64,000 nucleotides of DNA from Tachinus rufipes (lineage: Eukaryota > Arthropoda > Insecta > Coleoptera > Staphylinidae). Below, piece after piece: positions 13,504 through 25,034 of this stretch. The notes beneath the pieces are model-generated. The model did no database searches. It was not told the DNA's origin and saw only the letters and a program-made list of their open reading frames with translations. The stretch covers positions 38,140,004 to 38,204,003 of the forward strand of contig OZ010749.1 in NCBI GenBank assembly GCA_963932245.1, read 5' to 3'. The position numbers were made by a program, and so were the translations under genes. The number at the start of each line of letters is the position of its first letter. Position 1 is the first letter of the stretch.

Positions 13504-13504
<1 letters not shown>
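9850..13504. mobile_element. Fold-back DNA element with long inverted arms built of tandem units
   Basis: The left end (9850-9935, starting GGTAATTCCATTACTTTTCG) and right end (13420-13504) are reverse complements over more than 80 bp with few mismatches. Internally the left arm carries two direct units of about 536 bp (near 10041 and 10577, each starting TGTATCTCAATTTTTGGG). The right arm carries the same units inverted (11500-12180 and, after a LINE insertion, 13236-13400). Unit landmarks include CGGGCATTATCAAGAA and GGAAGTTGCACATGTTTT. About 400 bp of unique sequence (11096-11499) separates the arms, with no transposase frame. The flanks are (AT)n, so a TA target is possible. It sits inside an R1-like LINE. 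Confidence 0.8.
12181..13230 (+). mobile_element. 5'-truncated LINE inserted in an arm of the fold-back element
   Basis: Translated pieces match the C-terminal region of jockey/CR1-type ORF2 proteins: KTKFLGLHFDNKLVW (about 12268-12310), SHLSYGILAWG (12425-12455), KLQKRAVRIVSNLGY (12485-12530), and an open stretch at 12650-12888 with HDYDTRNKSN and ARFFNNLPANLKSL-like residues. About 340 bp of 3' untranslated sequence follows, ending near ACAAATAAATATTATCATTA. Fold-back sequence resumes on both sides (left break at ACATGTGCAA, right at TTTAGACTTTGTGG). Confidence 0.8.

Positions 13505-13554
<50 letters not shown>
13505..13554. repeat. (AT)n microsatellite
   Basis: An uninterrupted AT dinucleotide run right at the end of the fold-back element. 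A shorter AT run abuts the other end (9841-9848). Confidence 0.9.
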
Positions 13555-13556
<2 letters not shown>

Positions 13557-13860
13557 ACATCTTATATTTAAATGTGTTGGCCACGCAAACTTGTTGTCAA
13601 AAATCACACCCTGGTATTTTACTTCAGTTAACATTGTTAATAAAATATTTAAAAATTTGGTAATACCAATTTTTGTTTTATTGTAAAAAAAAACAGTTTT
13701 TGCATTTTTTTTAATTATAATAAAGGCTTCTTGCATATAAAACTGCAAAAGTATTCCTTTAAATTTGCCACGTGTTGCAAAATTGTTATATCATCTTTGT
13801 ACTGGTAGTCATTGAGATGTCTAAAAATACTCTCAGTGAAAACATTATATTCCGTGGAGA
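13555..13860 (-). mobile_element. R1-like LINE, upstream part (split by the fold-back element)
   Basis: The minus strand reads VFFYNKTKIGITKFLN and then VKYQGVIFDNKFAWPTHLNI, which corresponds to the K-Y-L-G-V-x-L-D-x-K-L-x-W-x-x-H region after the YADD box in R1-type proteins. The next part of the protein resumes at 9849 and lower coordinates. Confidence 0.75.
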
Positions 13861-14329
13861 CTTTTTGATTTGACAGTCAATGTTGATTTGAATATGTTAA
13901 CGAGTAAATTAGTGCCGCTTCTAAAAGATTTTCAAATTAATCTTTTGCACAGTTTTTTAAGTGTTTTTAAGAGTAAAGCGGTAAGATTTATTGAACAATA
14001 AAATTCTGCCTACTACGCTTTAGTTTTAGTATAAATATGGTTTTAAATTCTATCCGTGCTATGAGGTTGTAGCAAAAAGCAATACATTGCCGGTAAAAGT
14101 GCAAAATCTCATTTTTGTTCACAAACATTTTACAGGAGACGTTAAAAATTGTATAGTTATAAATAAAAAGTTTCGAGTTTTATCTTTCTGAATTATTATG
14201 AATTATAATATTATATTATTCATATCACTTATCAATATTTTTGTTTCAATATTTTTTGTTGTAAAGTCTTTTACAAGATTTTATGCAATTTTGTTATCAG
14301 TTTGCGCAGATACAAATACTTGTACATAA
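13861..14329. other. AT-rich non-coding, nothing recognised
   Basis: No supported frame. It ends at the terminal repeat of the next DNA transposon. Confidence 0.4.
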
Positions 14330-15343
14330 AGAGTGTTTAAAAAAGAATGAAAAATAGTAAAGGGGGTACTGTACTTGTACTTTTTTTAAAACCCCTTCAT
14401 TGGCTTGAATTTCTTGGCACTTTTCATTAATTTTTAACTGCAGCTCTTTGAGGCTATTTACAGAAGTAGCATACACTAATGATTTCATATTATTCAATCT
14501 TGCTGGCTATAAAACTGGTCCGCTTCTTTCTACTCACCTATGTGGAAAAGTTTGGTCTAAATGCTCTCTAACGGCAATCGAAAAATGAATTGGAGCATCA
14601 TCATGCTGAAACCACATTTGTTGCCTGTGGGCCAAAAGAATGTCATCCAAAAGATCATACATTGTGTTCTGCAAAAAGTTGATGTAAGCAGCGACTGTTA
14701 ATCGGTTTGATAAAACATCAGGACCTAGAAACCTGTTGTCTACAATACTTATCCAAATGTTTACTACAACAAGAGTAGCACCAATTCCTACCTTGGCTAT
14801 TGATATTCTCCGCACACTCGTCTCTGGATTATTTTCTATCCGTGCTATAATTTCATGTTTTGCTCTAAGAGTAGATACCAACCTTGGTCTGCCGGAAAAA
14901 TAACACTGATTTAAAAGTGAACCGGTATCTTTCAATCTCTGGTAAATTTTTCCAAACATACAATGTAAAGAAATTTGACAATTTGGATAAGTTTTTACAT
15001 AAAGACGTCACGCTTTGGTGGCAATCCCATTAGCACGACCAAACCTGAAATGCATGTCAGCTAATTCTGCATTAGAGTAATCAGCCATAGCAATAAAAAC
15101 TTGTGCACTAACAACAACTGTCAAATACTGAATGTTTATTTCACAAAACATTAGCCAACTACAATAAGAAAATGCAAGTTTTTGCAAAATAAAAAATGAA
15201 GGGAAAAAATAATAATAAAAATAAATAATGTTTTATATCTCCGAAACCGTTGCTATGACATCCCATGTTTATTAAGACTTTTTGTTTGTTGTGGTTTGTA
15301 GTACCACCCCGTTAAATATTTTACATTTTTTTATCACCCATGT
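14330..15343 (-). mobile_element. DUF4817-type Tc1/mariner-superfamily transposon, internally deleted
   Basis: The ends resemble AGGGTGTTTAAAAAAGAATG (left, 14330) and its reverse complement near 15310-15343. Minus-strand translation from about 15090 gives the helix-turn-helix start (ADYSNAELADMHFRFGRANG), then GRPRLVSTLRAKHEIIARIE, then jumps from KVGIGATLV straight to NIWISIVDNRFLGPD and on to WFQHDDAPIHFS. The block holding the first catalytic aspartate (F-T-D-E-A in relatives) is therefore deleted. It cannot be autonomous. Relatives in this window are at 22362, 37741 and 63041. Confidence 0.8.
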
Positions 15344-16479
15344 AATTTAATTGGAATTCAATATAAAATCATAAATAGTAAATCATAATTCTCTAATTTT
15401 GCCTTATAATGGGATTTACCTTGATATTATAATTTAAAAAAATAGACTAGTATCAGAAACCCTAGATACAGAACACAAACAAAAATACTTAACATTCTTA
15501 TGATAATAACAAAAAAAAACGTGAATAAACAAGATAAAAATGTTTAATAAATGTTCACTCTTAAGACACTTATAAACAATAAAATATAAAAATGCAATTT
15601 TTACTTAAGACACTTATAGTAACAAAATAAACAAGATTCTGCGGTAAATTATTGTAAAAAAAGCTATCTTTTTAAAATAACTAGTAGTTTTTTTTTTAAC
15701 TTCTGTTTTTGAAAACCTAGTTTGTTCTATTAGTGCTTTGGGTAAATTTGTTTTTCTGGTTGAACTAAAGTTTTTGTACTCTCTGTTTTGCTTTATTTTT
15801 TAAGTAGGGCTAGGCTGTAAATACAGCTTATATTATATTATTGGCACAACAATAGTGCGACTCCATTTTAGGGATTTTTGACAAAAACGTTTTAAAAGTT
15901 TTTCTTGATCTGTTGGTTGTACTTTGTCTGTTTCTACTGGCTTTTTGTATGTTTTCTTTAGGCAAACTTATTCTAGTTCTAATTTGTTTGTTTTGTCAAA
16001 ATCTTGATTTGTATTTTTTTGTTTATACATCAATCACATCTGCCTAAATTTCTTGTTTAAAACCAAATTCTAAACAATATATATTTTCTGGTACTTGATT
16101 ATTGTCTGAAATAAATACTTTAAGTTATTTTAGTTCTGTAATTTCTTTTGTTAGAAACACAATTTTATTGAGCAATAAACCTGTACTTTTAGCTATATTA
16201 TTTATTCTTTAATTATGTGCTCCAAAAACCTTCTTGTTTACCTCTGAAGCCTGAACATTTGATAAAGCCAAGTATATCATTTGTCTACCTCTGCATAGAG
16301 ATAGAGTCTTCTTATTCATGCTTAAATGAAAACTTGAACAAAAATTTGTTAAATTTTGACGTACACAACCTCCTATTTGCAACACAGAATAAATAAGAAG
16401 TATTGCATAGTTATAATAAATAATAATGAAATAAACTGAAAGATCCAAAGCTTTGTACAAGTATGTGTAGAACAATAGC
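15344..16479. other. AT-rich non-coding, nothing firmly recognised
   Basis: A minus-strand stretch near 15700-16050 has some protein-like composition (QPTDQEKLLKRFCQKSLKW) but many stops, and I could not match it to a family. Confidence 0.35.
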
Positions 16480-17000
16480 GGTTTGAATAAGATAATAAAA
16501 CAATTTGTAATAAAAAAAAATGCAAATACGAGGTTTTGCGCTTTCACCAACAACATGCTTTATAGATTCTTGCCAGATAAATCAAAATGATATCCTCACC
16601 CCATTGTAGGAAAACGGGGAAAATGTCATCCAATCCTAGTGCCTTGTATAGCAATAGGTTTTTGTTTGCCCATACTATACGCGCCTGTTCTATAAAGCAG
16701 CGGTCACAGTGGTTGCATGCTACTTTCTGTAACCATCTTATGCGTCATAATCACAAAAAGGAGAGCATTTGCTTCGGTTTTTGTACTATGTGGAGGGTTA
16801 GCAGGGTATGCCAAACTAGCTCGAAGCAGCAACCAAACGCACTTTTTTCTGTTTTTTGGTTTATATTCTACAGATTTGGTGTCTGCAAACTCCGGTATGT
16901 TGCCTTGGATAGATTAGTTGGAGTACCCTTGGGCGCACACATACTAATTTGGTTTGTAGACAGAGTATCGGAAGACTTACCAGACGGTGTTGATTGTGTA
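16480..17000 (-). mobile_element. R1/jockey-like LINE fragment (reverse transcriptase start)
   Basis: The minus strand around 16660-16560 reads LGLDDIFPVFLQWGEDI followed by ARIYKACCW, which corresponds to the P-G-L-D-G-I-F-P block at the start of the reverse transcriptase in R1-like elements. Upstream minus-strand sequence to about 17000 is degraded. Confidence 0.55.
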
Positions 17001-18128
17001 TTTGCTGAGATATTAAATTACACACTTTGTTTGATAAAAAATTAAAATTAAAATAATAAATGGTGGATATGATTAGATAAAATTACAATCTTTCAATAGC
17101 TTTGTTTTAGAATGTACTAGAAGGAACATTTTGCACAATACTTATACAATACATCTAGATAAAGTGATGTGTTTTTAGATAAATTTTCATCAAGTATGTA
17201 TGTTCTAGTATTTGTAACTTATTTCACATCTCTCGAAGAGTTGCAGTATCTATTGGCAGCTAACAATGTAATCAAATAGTTTTTTTTTTCTGTATGGCGT
17301 GTTTAAATATTTTGTGTCAGTTATTAGTTTTGCAATGTGTCTGGAAAAAGCCCATTAAAGACTTATATACTTATTTTATATCAAATAGTTCTTTTATATC
17401 CGTATCTTTAAAATCGGCAAACGAATAAATATAATAATGCTTTGAATTTATTTAAATGACTCCTACAAGTCAACATTGTAAAAATCTATTATTCGTTTCA
17501 ATGGTAAAAAATTAAGTTTTTGCCAAAAATATATAAGATAAAACAAATATTATTAATATTACAATAGTTCAAAAATGTTTGTTTGCAATATAAATTAACA
17601 TGTTGCAATTTTATACGGGTTAACCATATAATTAAATAAAAGTACCACTTATGCTTTTATTTAATTATATGCTTATTTACAAGTTTCCACACAATAATAA
17701 TTGGACTATTTTGCAACAACTTCAAATAAATTAAAATTATATTTTCGAAATTCATCACTTATATTATTATATAAATTCTATTTTATCAAATAAACATCAT
17801 CTAATAAATACTTGATTGGCTGCACTGTTACTTTGTGTTGCATTTATATTATTTGATTAGTTGCAACGCATGTTTAGCATAGTTCTGATAGCGCTACACG
17901 CATATTGATTTGTTTTTGTCCGTTATCTGACTGCGAAAAGTGAAATAGTTGCACGCGTCTCAAATCCATTCATTTTGCTCATATATACATACACCTAATT
18001 ATTACCACGCTTATACATATTATTCTAATGGGGTTATTGATCAGTGACGAGCGACTGTTGGGGGGCCCTCACGCGTTGGTCGATATTATTCACGTCACGA
18101 TGTAAACAGTCGGTTTCTAGGTGCAAAC
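17001..18128. other. Upstream region of the FAM149B1-like gene
   Basis: AT-rich, with no recognised transposon. The last ~120 bp (18010-18128) are noticeably richer in GC and CpG (GACGAGCGACTG, CACGCGTTGGTCG, CACGTCACGATG) and probably hold the 5' leader and core promoter. No TATA box is evident. Confidence 0.4.
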
Positions 18129-18508
18129 ATGTCCAGATACCGCAACAGGAATATCCGCAGTAAATTTCGCTCCACTTCGCCGCCAAAAGAGACTGCGGAT
18201 TCGGGCTTCGGTGATCTATCTAAAGGTTACAAGAAATCCAACCACTGGAGTGGATTATCAAGTTTCTCATCATACGGCAGTTCGGACATAGAAATAATCG
18301 AAGACGATGACAAAAAGGATGGTTTGAGGAGTTCAGGAAGTTCGATTAGTTGGGCCGAGGATTATGAATTGCACGAGCAGCAGTCGACTGAATTGGTGCA
18401 GAAGGAATATGACAGGATGGAGAGGGTGCTTCAATGTGTTGAGCCCATTCCTGCCAACTACGATAGAGACGAATATAAATTGTGGATTAAAACATTTCCA
18501 TTTTTAAG
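18129..18508 (+). CDS. FAM149B1-like protein, N-terminal exon
   Basis: The first coding exon of a host gene. ATG at 18129 is followed by 126 full codons plus two bases; the donor is AAG|GTAACA at 18508/18509. The product starts with a basic Arg/Ser region, then an acidic segment, then SSISWAEDYEL, an EYDRMERVL helix and EYKLWIKTFPFL. This order and spacing resemble vertebrate FAM149B1, where a DFSWGYGEL-like motif precedes the DUF3719 domain with its W-x-x-x-F-P-H-L-R motif (here F replaces H). FAM149B1 is linked to primary cilium function in humans, so a ciliary role is possible but inferred. Base composition and codon use are richer in GC than the flanks, as expected of real coding sequence. 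The partner exon is at 39091. Confidence 0.7.
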
Positions 18509-20229
18509 GTAACATCACTATATTTTTTATAAAATATTTGGCACAAATTAATTTCTATATAATTATTTTATTACAAAATAATTAAAGCCAATGGATGAAA
18601 ATATTAACTAACATTTATTCAAAAATCATATTTTTAGTAAATAAAAAATTCAGAGTAATTTGTTATTTTAATATTTATTCTATCTAGCTTATTTATCTAT
18701 TTACTTGAGGGGTTTAATTTGATTAAGTGTGTGTTAAGTGGCATAACATTTGCATTTTTGCAAATACCAAAAAAAAATAAAATGTTGTTATTTATGAAAT
18801 TATGTTCAGTAAGTTAATTTCGAATTGTTATATGCTGCATAGCCATGACATTTTCCTTACAAAAGCTGCTAACAAATTTGTTACATGTTTTATCAACTGA
18901 TTTATGTTCTAATATAAAAAAAAAACTGCAAACATAAAATTTATGATTTATTGTTAACATAAGATAAAATCACTAGACGTTCTAATTACACACGCCAATT
19001 ACTAAATTATACTTTCTTAGAAAGTTTCAAGCTTAATACGCATTATTTATTTAATATTTGTTATCATTAGAGATTATCCTACTGATTAGTATTCAAAACA
19101 ATTCCATGTTAGCCCTAGCGTGATCGGAAGTCGTTTGTTACTAAATAATATTATATTATTTGAGCCTGTTTTCCTAGATCTTGTAATTGTAGGTCAACGA
19201 AATATCAAAAATTAGGGCAAGTTACACATCCATAATTTTGCATATACCTACTCATTCATATTAATAATTGGAATAAATATGTGGGCCAAATGAATATTCA
19301 TTAATTACATCAGCGAAAATGAAATAAAGTTTCCCTTATCAAACCACATTTCATTTTCAATCACGAATTAGTCCTTGGAATGTCAAAAATTTAAAACGTA
19401 TGCCATGTTTCTGATTTTGAATGTATGCTATCTCTGCAACTAACAATGGTTAAATATAATTACTGTTACAAACGTCTATATTTTATAAAAGTGATAATTC
19501 ATTCACATTAGTAACATTTATAAAAAAATATTATACCTATAAGTCACTTGAACAAAAATATAAATATAAACGCAATGAACGTTAACAAACAAAATCAGCT
19601 TAAATAAAAATGCTAAAAACATCAATTCATTTTCTTCTGATATAGTTGTTTTCACTGAATAAAGTTAGAAAACTTAATGAAATAACAATTTCAGGTTTTG
19701 ACTATGATTTATTGCATACAAGAATGTTATGTGATGTGTGTTACAATCTTATAGTGCTGTATAATGCTATAATACAGTGTTGTTGATTATCGGCTTTTAA
19801 TGTATTATTTCATTATCCCTACTACTGCAAAAAACACATTTCAATTTATGATTAATACACTTCATTCTTAATTGGAAAGCACTCCATTAGTTAAGACTAA
19901 CTGCAACCATGTCTTCTGTTCTAACAAATTACAGGTCTATAGATTTTGCTGCCACCTTTTTTTTAAAGGTTTGATTCTTTCATGATAATTGTCATTTTTT
20001 GCTAAATGAATTGCCCTTTTATTATCACTATTAATTAAAACTCACTCATTATTTGGCAAAAGTTTTGATTCGAATAGTTTCAATCATAATGTTTTTTGTT
20101 GCCCCACTATTTTTAATGAAACTTTAATCTACATGAACGACGTTTATCTACGTCACTTGTTTAATTTAATTTATACACCGGTTTTGTATGGAATCTTAAA
20201 AGCAGGTTTTGGTTCAATAAACATTTTTG
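18509..20229 (+). other. Start of the 20.6 kb intron, free of recognised repeats
   Basis: The intron runs 18509-39090. This first part shows no supported frame or transposon. Later parts are dominated by mobile elements listed separately. Confidence 0.5.
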
Positions 20230-21770
20230 TAGTTTTCTTTTTGGCGAGCTGGCCCGCTTTAAGGTTTTCTTCTATGTCTTGGTTTGATTTGTTGTTGTCC
20301 AGATTAGGCGTGCTTTGTTGTTCTTAACTAATGCTTTTAGACTGGTTATACACTCACCAGTTTAGATTTTAGATGGGGACCCGTTAGCTACTACAGACTT
20401 ACCATATAATGTGAATGTTACAGTTTAGTTTTTGAGCATTAAGTATACCTAATATTAGACGACAGGTGTTATTTCTTTGTTTTTTAATGTTGTGGTAATG
20501 GATGCAAAACTAGTATTGTCAATAGTCTTTTCAATGTCTAAATGTACTGCGACATTTGTTTTTGTTTTGTCGTTTTTGTTTGGCATATCAAGGTTCTTTT
20601 TGGCGTTCCAAAGCCTGCAAAGTGAGTCTGCAGTAGCTCCTATAGAGTTTCTTTGACCATATCTGTAAAATCTTTTTTTAAATCTAATGTTTGCATTGCG
20701 TTCTTTGCTTAGAGCTTTTTGGAGTCAAAAACATGTGAGTTTGCTTTGGATGCCTTCACAATATCTTTTGCAGTTTTTTATGAAGATTGTTATATGCTGT
20801 GAGTTTGGTTTTGTATAAGGCCCAGTTACGATATCTTTTGGCGTTGTTGAATAGATTCTTAGTGCTAGCCTTTGCTGCGTCAAGCTTCCTATTTTTTTAA
20901 GTAATCTTGTTGTAGGTGTGTTTGACTGTGCTTGGGCAGCATCTTTCTAAAGTTATTTTTATGGAACGTTATTATCTTCATTTCATGAAATGTTCTTGTT
21001 GTTTTATGACAGATCCCCTAATTTAAATCTTCGTTCCTAGTTTCTTCTGGTTTAATGTATCAATCACATTTATGCTTGGTTCATCCGACACATTTTACTT
21101 TTTAATCATTTTACTTGCTTTTGCTAGTATTAGGTCAATAACTTCACTTTGCGTTGCATTTCGGAACGTGGAAAAGTTATCTTTGTTCTTAATGTTAATA
21201 TTAATTTCTAAAATATATTTAAATTTTTTTTTATCTTTTGGTTGGTCGGTACTTTCGTATGCTTTGTGGTGTGCATTTGCATCGCACACAAAGATTAACG
21301 GTGTTTTAGATCCGCTACTAAGCAGTTTTTGGATTCTTTTTGGTGACGGAGGATCCTGCTGATTGTATGGAAGGTTTCTGCATTGGAAAATAATTTCTCT
21401 TTCCTTTCCTTTTCCTACAAAGGTCCTATAATGGATTTAGATTTAATAGTTTAAAAAAATGATACATGTACAATTGCATAAAGGTTTGGCTGATAAGAGC
21501 CATCTACCTGGAATGTTTAGCTCTTGTATTTTTTTATTGTTAATTTATGGTTTCTAAACAAAGGCGATGTCAATGTTATGTTTTATAATGTACGCGCTGA
21601 GGGCCTGGAGCACCTTGTTTATTGCTTTGATAGATTTTTGTTTTTCTAGCTTTTCTTACCTAGTAGCATCGGTGGCCAAAAAAGGGTCGAGAGTTCATAA
21701 AGGAAAGAAGTGGTCTCATTATCCGCCAGCCGGACACGCGCTTGAAAAGAGTTTGTAGAATACCCTGCTC
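20230..21770 (-). mobile_element. R1/I-like LINE, endonuclease to start of RT, degraded
   Basis: Reading the minus strand from 21770: an N-terminal endonuclease remnant (QARVRLADNET) and then a clean stretch at about 21310-21095 (LIFVCDANAHHKAYESTDQ and SEVIDLILAKASKM). This matches the C-terminal half of the AP-like endonuclease, where D-A-N-A-H-H is the hallmark. Further along are remnants of the linker before the RT (LLQTHFAGFGTPK near 20610). Frames are broken throughout. Confidence 0.75.
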
Positions 21771-22350
21771 TCAAATGCCAGGTATATTTATATATAACGT
21801 TTACTCCTAGATATTAAACGGTGAAACAATAAATAATTTAAGATATGCAGATGACACTGTTTTTATAGCTGATACTGCTGAGAGATTATTGACTGCATAA
21901 CATTGACAAGTAAACGATATGTTATAAAGTTAAACTGCAAGAAAACGCAAATTCTAATTATCAGCAAAAACCACATGGATCATCTCCAGTTTACCGGAAA
22001 CAATACAATTCTACTAATAGCTAAGACAATTAATTATTTGAAATCTGATCTGATTAAAGAAAAGTTAAATGCCAAATTAGGCAAAAAGTATATCAACAAA
22101 ATGAAAAACATTCTATGTAACTTAACTTTTAGCAGTACGGTTAGTTTTCTAGTGTGTGGCATTTTCTACAGACGCATCAATCATTTGAGAAGTGGTTGTA
22201 TTGATGCATGCTCAGGATCTCATAGATACATCACGTGACAAACAAAACGGTACTGCAACGCATCGTGAAAGAACTAGTATTTTGAATAAATGTCAAACAC
22301 AGACAAATTGAGTAATAAAAATAATATCTGCTAAAATTAATTCTGCAATA
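21771..22350 (+). mobile_element. RTE-like LINE fragment (YADD to C-terminus)
   Basis: About 21838-21895 translates to NLRYADDTVFIADTAERLL, an intact YADD reverse transcriptase box. Next come KLNCKKTQILIISKNH (21925-21980) and, after frame changes, INHLEKWLY and MLRIS (22180-22220), as in the C-terminal region of relatives. It ends about 15 bp before the next transposon. Confidence 0.75.
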
Positions 22351-22361
22351 GAAGATATATA

Positions 22362-23578
22362 CAGGGTGTTTAAAAAAGAATGTAAAATATTAAAGGGGGT
22401 AGCAGTACGAACCACAACAATCAAAAAAGTTTTAATAAACATGGGTTGTCATAGCAACGGTTTCGGAGATATGGAACATTATTTAATTTTATTATTGTTT
22501 TTTTCTCCATTTTTTATTTTGCAAAAACGTGCATTTTTTTATCATGTTTCTGATGTTTTGGAAAATAAACATTCAGCATTTGACAGTTGTTGTTAGTGCA
22601 TAAGTTTTTATTGCTATGGCTGGTTACTCTAATGCAGAACTAGCTGACATGCATTTTAAGTATGGTTGTGCTAATGGGATTGCCACTAAAGCGCGACGTC
22701 TTGAAGTAGAAGCTTATCCAAATTGCCAGATTCCTTCACATTGTATGATTTCAAGAACTCACCAGAGATTGAGAGATACCGGTTTACTTCGAAAACAGTG
22801 CTATCTTACCCGCAGACCAAGGTTGGTATCTACTCCTAGAGCAGAACAAGAAATTATAGCGCGGATACAGCATAATCCAAGGACGAGTGTGCAGAGAATA
22901 TTAGCCAAAGTTGGAATTGGTGTTACTTTTGTTTGGAGAACCCTCCACGAGCAGCTGCTCTATCCATACTATGTCCAACGAGAACAGGCCTTAAATTTAA
23001 CTGATCATTAGGCACGTTTAGTTTTTTGCCAATTTTTTTTTTACGAATGAAGCCGCATGTACATTGTTGGGCCGACAAAAATCCTCATGCTGTAATTGAA
23101 TGTGAACATCAAACACGTTTTTCATTAAACATTTGGATGGGTATTGTAGGCGACAGGTTTCTAGGTCCTGTTGGTTTACCAAACCAATTAACAGGCGCTG
23201 CTTACCACAACTTTCTGCAGCAAACAATGCATGATCTTTTGGATAACATTCCTTTGGTCCACAGGCAACACATGTTGTTCCAGCATGATGGTGCTTCAGT
23301 TCATTTTTCAAGTCAAGTGTCAAGATATTCGAGCTAATGTGGGGGTTTTAGAAACATTACGAATGTATGTTTGACAAAGATGCTTGTTTGGTATTGAAAG
23401 AAGGGGACTTCAAAAATTTTCTATAATTCTGTTCTTTGTAAAAATGCATAAAAATAAATAATGTTTTATATCTCCGAATCCGTTGCTATGACAACCTATG
23501 TTTATTAAGACTTTTTTGTTTGTTGTGGTTTGTACTACCACCTCCTTAAATATTTTACATTCTATTTTGAACATCTTG
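22362..23578 (+). mobile_element. DUF4817-type Tc1/mariner-superfamily transposon, degraded
   Basis: It begins CAGGGTGTTTAAAAAAGAAT after a TA (22360-22361) and ends with an imperfect reverse complement before a TA (23579-23580). The subterminal sequences are inverted too (AAACATGGGTTGTCATAGCA at 22438 and its complement near 23490). It contains a transposase remnant and is the longest copy of this family in the window. Confidence 0.85.
22616..23334 (+). pseudogene. DUF4817-type transposase, broken
   Basis: From ATG 22616 the frame is open for 131 residues: the DUF4817-like helix-turn-helix (AGYSNAELADMHFKYGCANG), a second HTH region (RPRLVSTPRAEQEIIARIQH), and LHEQLLYPYYVQREQALNL. A TAG-type stop then cuts it at 23009. 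The catalytic part is partly present in another frame (23026-23334: NIWMGIVGDRFLGPVGLPN, then FQHDGASVHFS with the second aspartate). The first aspartate motif is reduced to a remnant (FFYE) and the third is absent. It is non-functional. Confidence 0.8.
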
Positions 23579-23579
23579 T

Positions 23580-23597
23580 ATATATATATATATATGA
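23580..23597. repeat. Short (AT)n run
   Basis: A dinucleotide run adjoining the TA target of the preceding transposon. Confidence 0.7.
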
Positions 23598-23599
23598 TA

Positions 23600-24470
23600 T
23601 AGTTTGCCTGGCCAAGCAATCATAAAATTTCTAAACTACTTAAATCTAAACTTTGATGACAATAAACATAGTATTGGTCTATTTCTAGACTTAACCATAC
23701 CTTTTGATTTGGTTTGTCTTGATAAAATGATCAGAATATTAAAATAAATTGGTATTAGAGGAACAGCACTGAATTAAGTTATTTAACAATCCGTAAATAG
23801 ATAGTTAACATACAAAATATAAAATTGGATGTTTAACTTTTAGAAACTGTGGTTTTACAAGTTTTAGTACTGGGACTGTTGAATAAACTAGCTGCAGCAA
23901 CTGATAGTAAAATGATCATATTTGCGAATGACACATCTGTTTTAATACAATCTAACATCAAAAATCTATTAAATAGCACTAAGAACACAGTTGAAAATCT
24001 GAGAAATTGATTCAACTAAAACTTTCTGTTGATTAATATACCAAACACTTTTTATAAAATTTAACCTTCATAAACAAAACCAGTCTTATCTTACTTTTCA
24101 CAGACTATAAAACAAGCAAGCTCAGTAACATTCTTGGGTATTGAAATAGATGAGTGTCTATCGTGGAATGCACAAATTGATAAAATTTGTTCTAAATTAT
24201 CAACTAATTTTTATGCAATCAAAAAGCTACGTACTATAGCAATTTTATTATTATTATTATGCAAATATACAATCCACTCTTAAATATGGAATCTTATGCT
24301 GGATTTTTATCGGATTTAGATGACCAACTTATTCTGTTTTGTTAAAACATTAGTCTTGATTTTAGAAAACATGGGCTTCAGTTGAAGTTAAGAAATGTGC
24401 AGAATGTCTTTCATTTCTGTATGTCCAATTATGAAGAGACAATATTATGGTAATCTATGTTATCAAGTCA
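23600..24470 (+). mobile_element. Jockey/CR1-like LINE fragment, heavily decayed
   Basis: About 23615-23730 translates to AIIKFLNYLNLNFDDNKHS and GLFLDLTIPFDLV, matching the D-L-S-K-A-F-D motif region. Then follow GIRGTALN (23750), an ANDTSVLIQS-type YADD remnant (23925-23950) and FLGIEIDECLSWNAQI (24130-24180), the L-G-x-x-x-D-x-x-L-x-W region. Stops are frequent. Confidence 0.65.
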
Positions 24471-24479
24471 ACAGTACGG

Positions 24480-24740
24480 CAGACATGACATGTATGATTA
24501 ACAGCGCTAACAAAAGTTAAGCAACGGCCGGAGCGGTCACGAGTTGGATGAGTGTCTCCAACAACGTGATGCAGAGCGTAGCGTTCTTTCTAAATGGATC
24601 CGCTACCTCATATACGCATCTAAGCATACTATACACATGTTTTCTCTGTGGCTCGGTGTGCCCGACATCTTGATTGTCTACTCCGAAAGGGAGCGGCTAA
24701 GTATACATGTCATCAAAGAATAAACGTTCGTTGTTAAAAT
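24480..24740 (+). mobile_element. 5S rRNA-derived SINE (SINE3-like)
   Basis: It contains AAGTTAAGCAACGGCCGGAG (24514 on) and GAGTTGGATGAGTGTCTCC (24541 on). These match box A and box C of the internal control region of 5S rRNA genes, and the 29-nt distance from AGTTAAGC to TTGGATG is exactly that of 5S rRNA. The sequence is more GC-rich than its flanks. A GTACGG hexamer lies on both sides (24474-24479 and 24741-24746), a possible target duplication. It lacks the rest of 5S rRNA, so it is not a rRNA gene. Confidence 0.65.
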
Positions 24741-24746
24741 GTACGG

Positions 24747-25034
24747 ATTTTTTGATGTCCCACACAATTGTACTATTAGGATTTGACATAGATTTTTATT
24801 TTAAGTAATTGAGAAGACAAAATCCAATTTTATTAGTTCTTTTTTGCTTTTTTTTTTACATAACAATAGCATTAATCTTGTTGTTTTGACTAATGTTTTT
24901 TTTTACAAGCGCTTGTTGCACAAATTTACAAGTGAACATTTGATAATAGAATAAATACTTTTCATACGGTTAAGTTAATATCTGTGCTATTTTTAACATA
25001 ATTTTTATTCAGATCACGTAATGAATTTTTAGCT
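24747..25034. other. AT-rich non-coding intron sequence
   Basis: Nothing recognised. Confidence 0.4.

Noticed and set aside
13466..13748. Frames with YIYIYI runs
   Set aside because: Translation of the (AT)n microsatellite; only the minus-strand part beyond it is real LINE sequence.
20133..21362. Plus-strand frames rich in Phe/Leu that look like membrane proteins
   Set aside because: Complement of a Lys/Asn-rich LINE endonuclease on the minus strand. The same applies to such frames at 2682-4591, 47788-48409 and 54795-55393.
24510..24560. Possible 5S rRNA gene
   Set aside because: Only the internal control region matches; the 5' and 3' thirds of 5S rRNA are not present.
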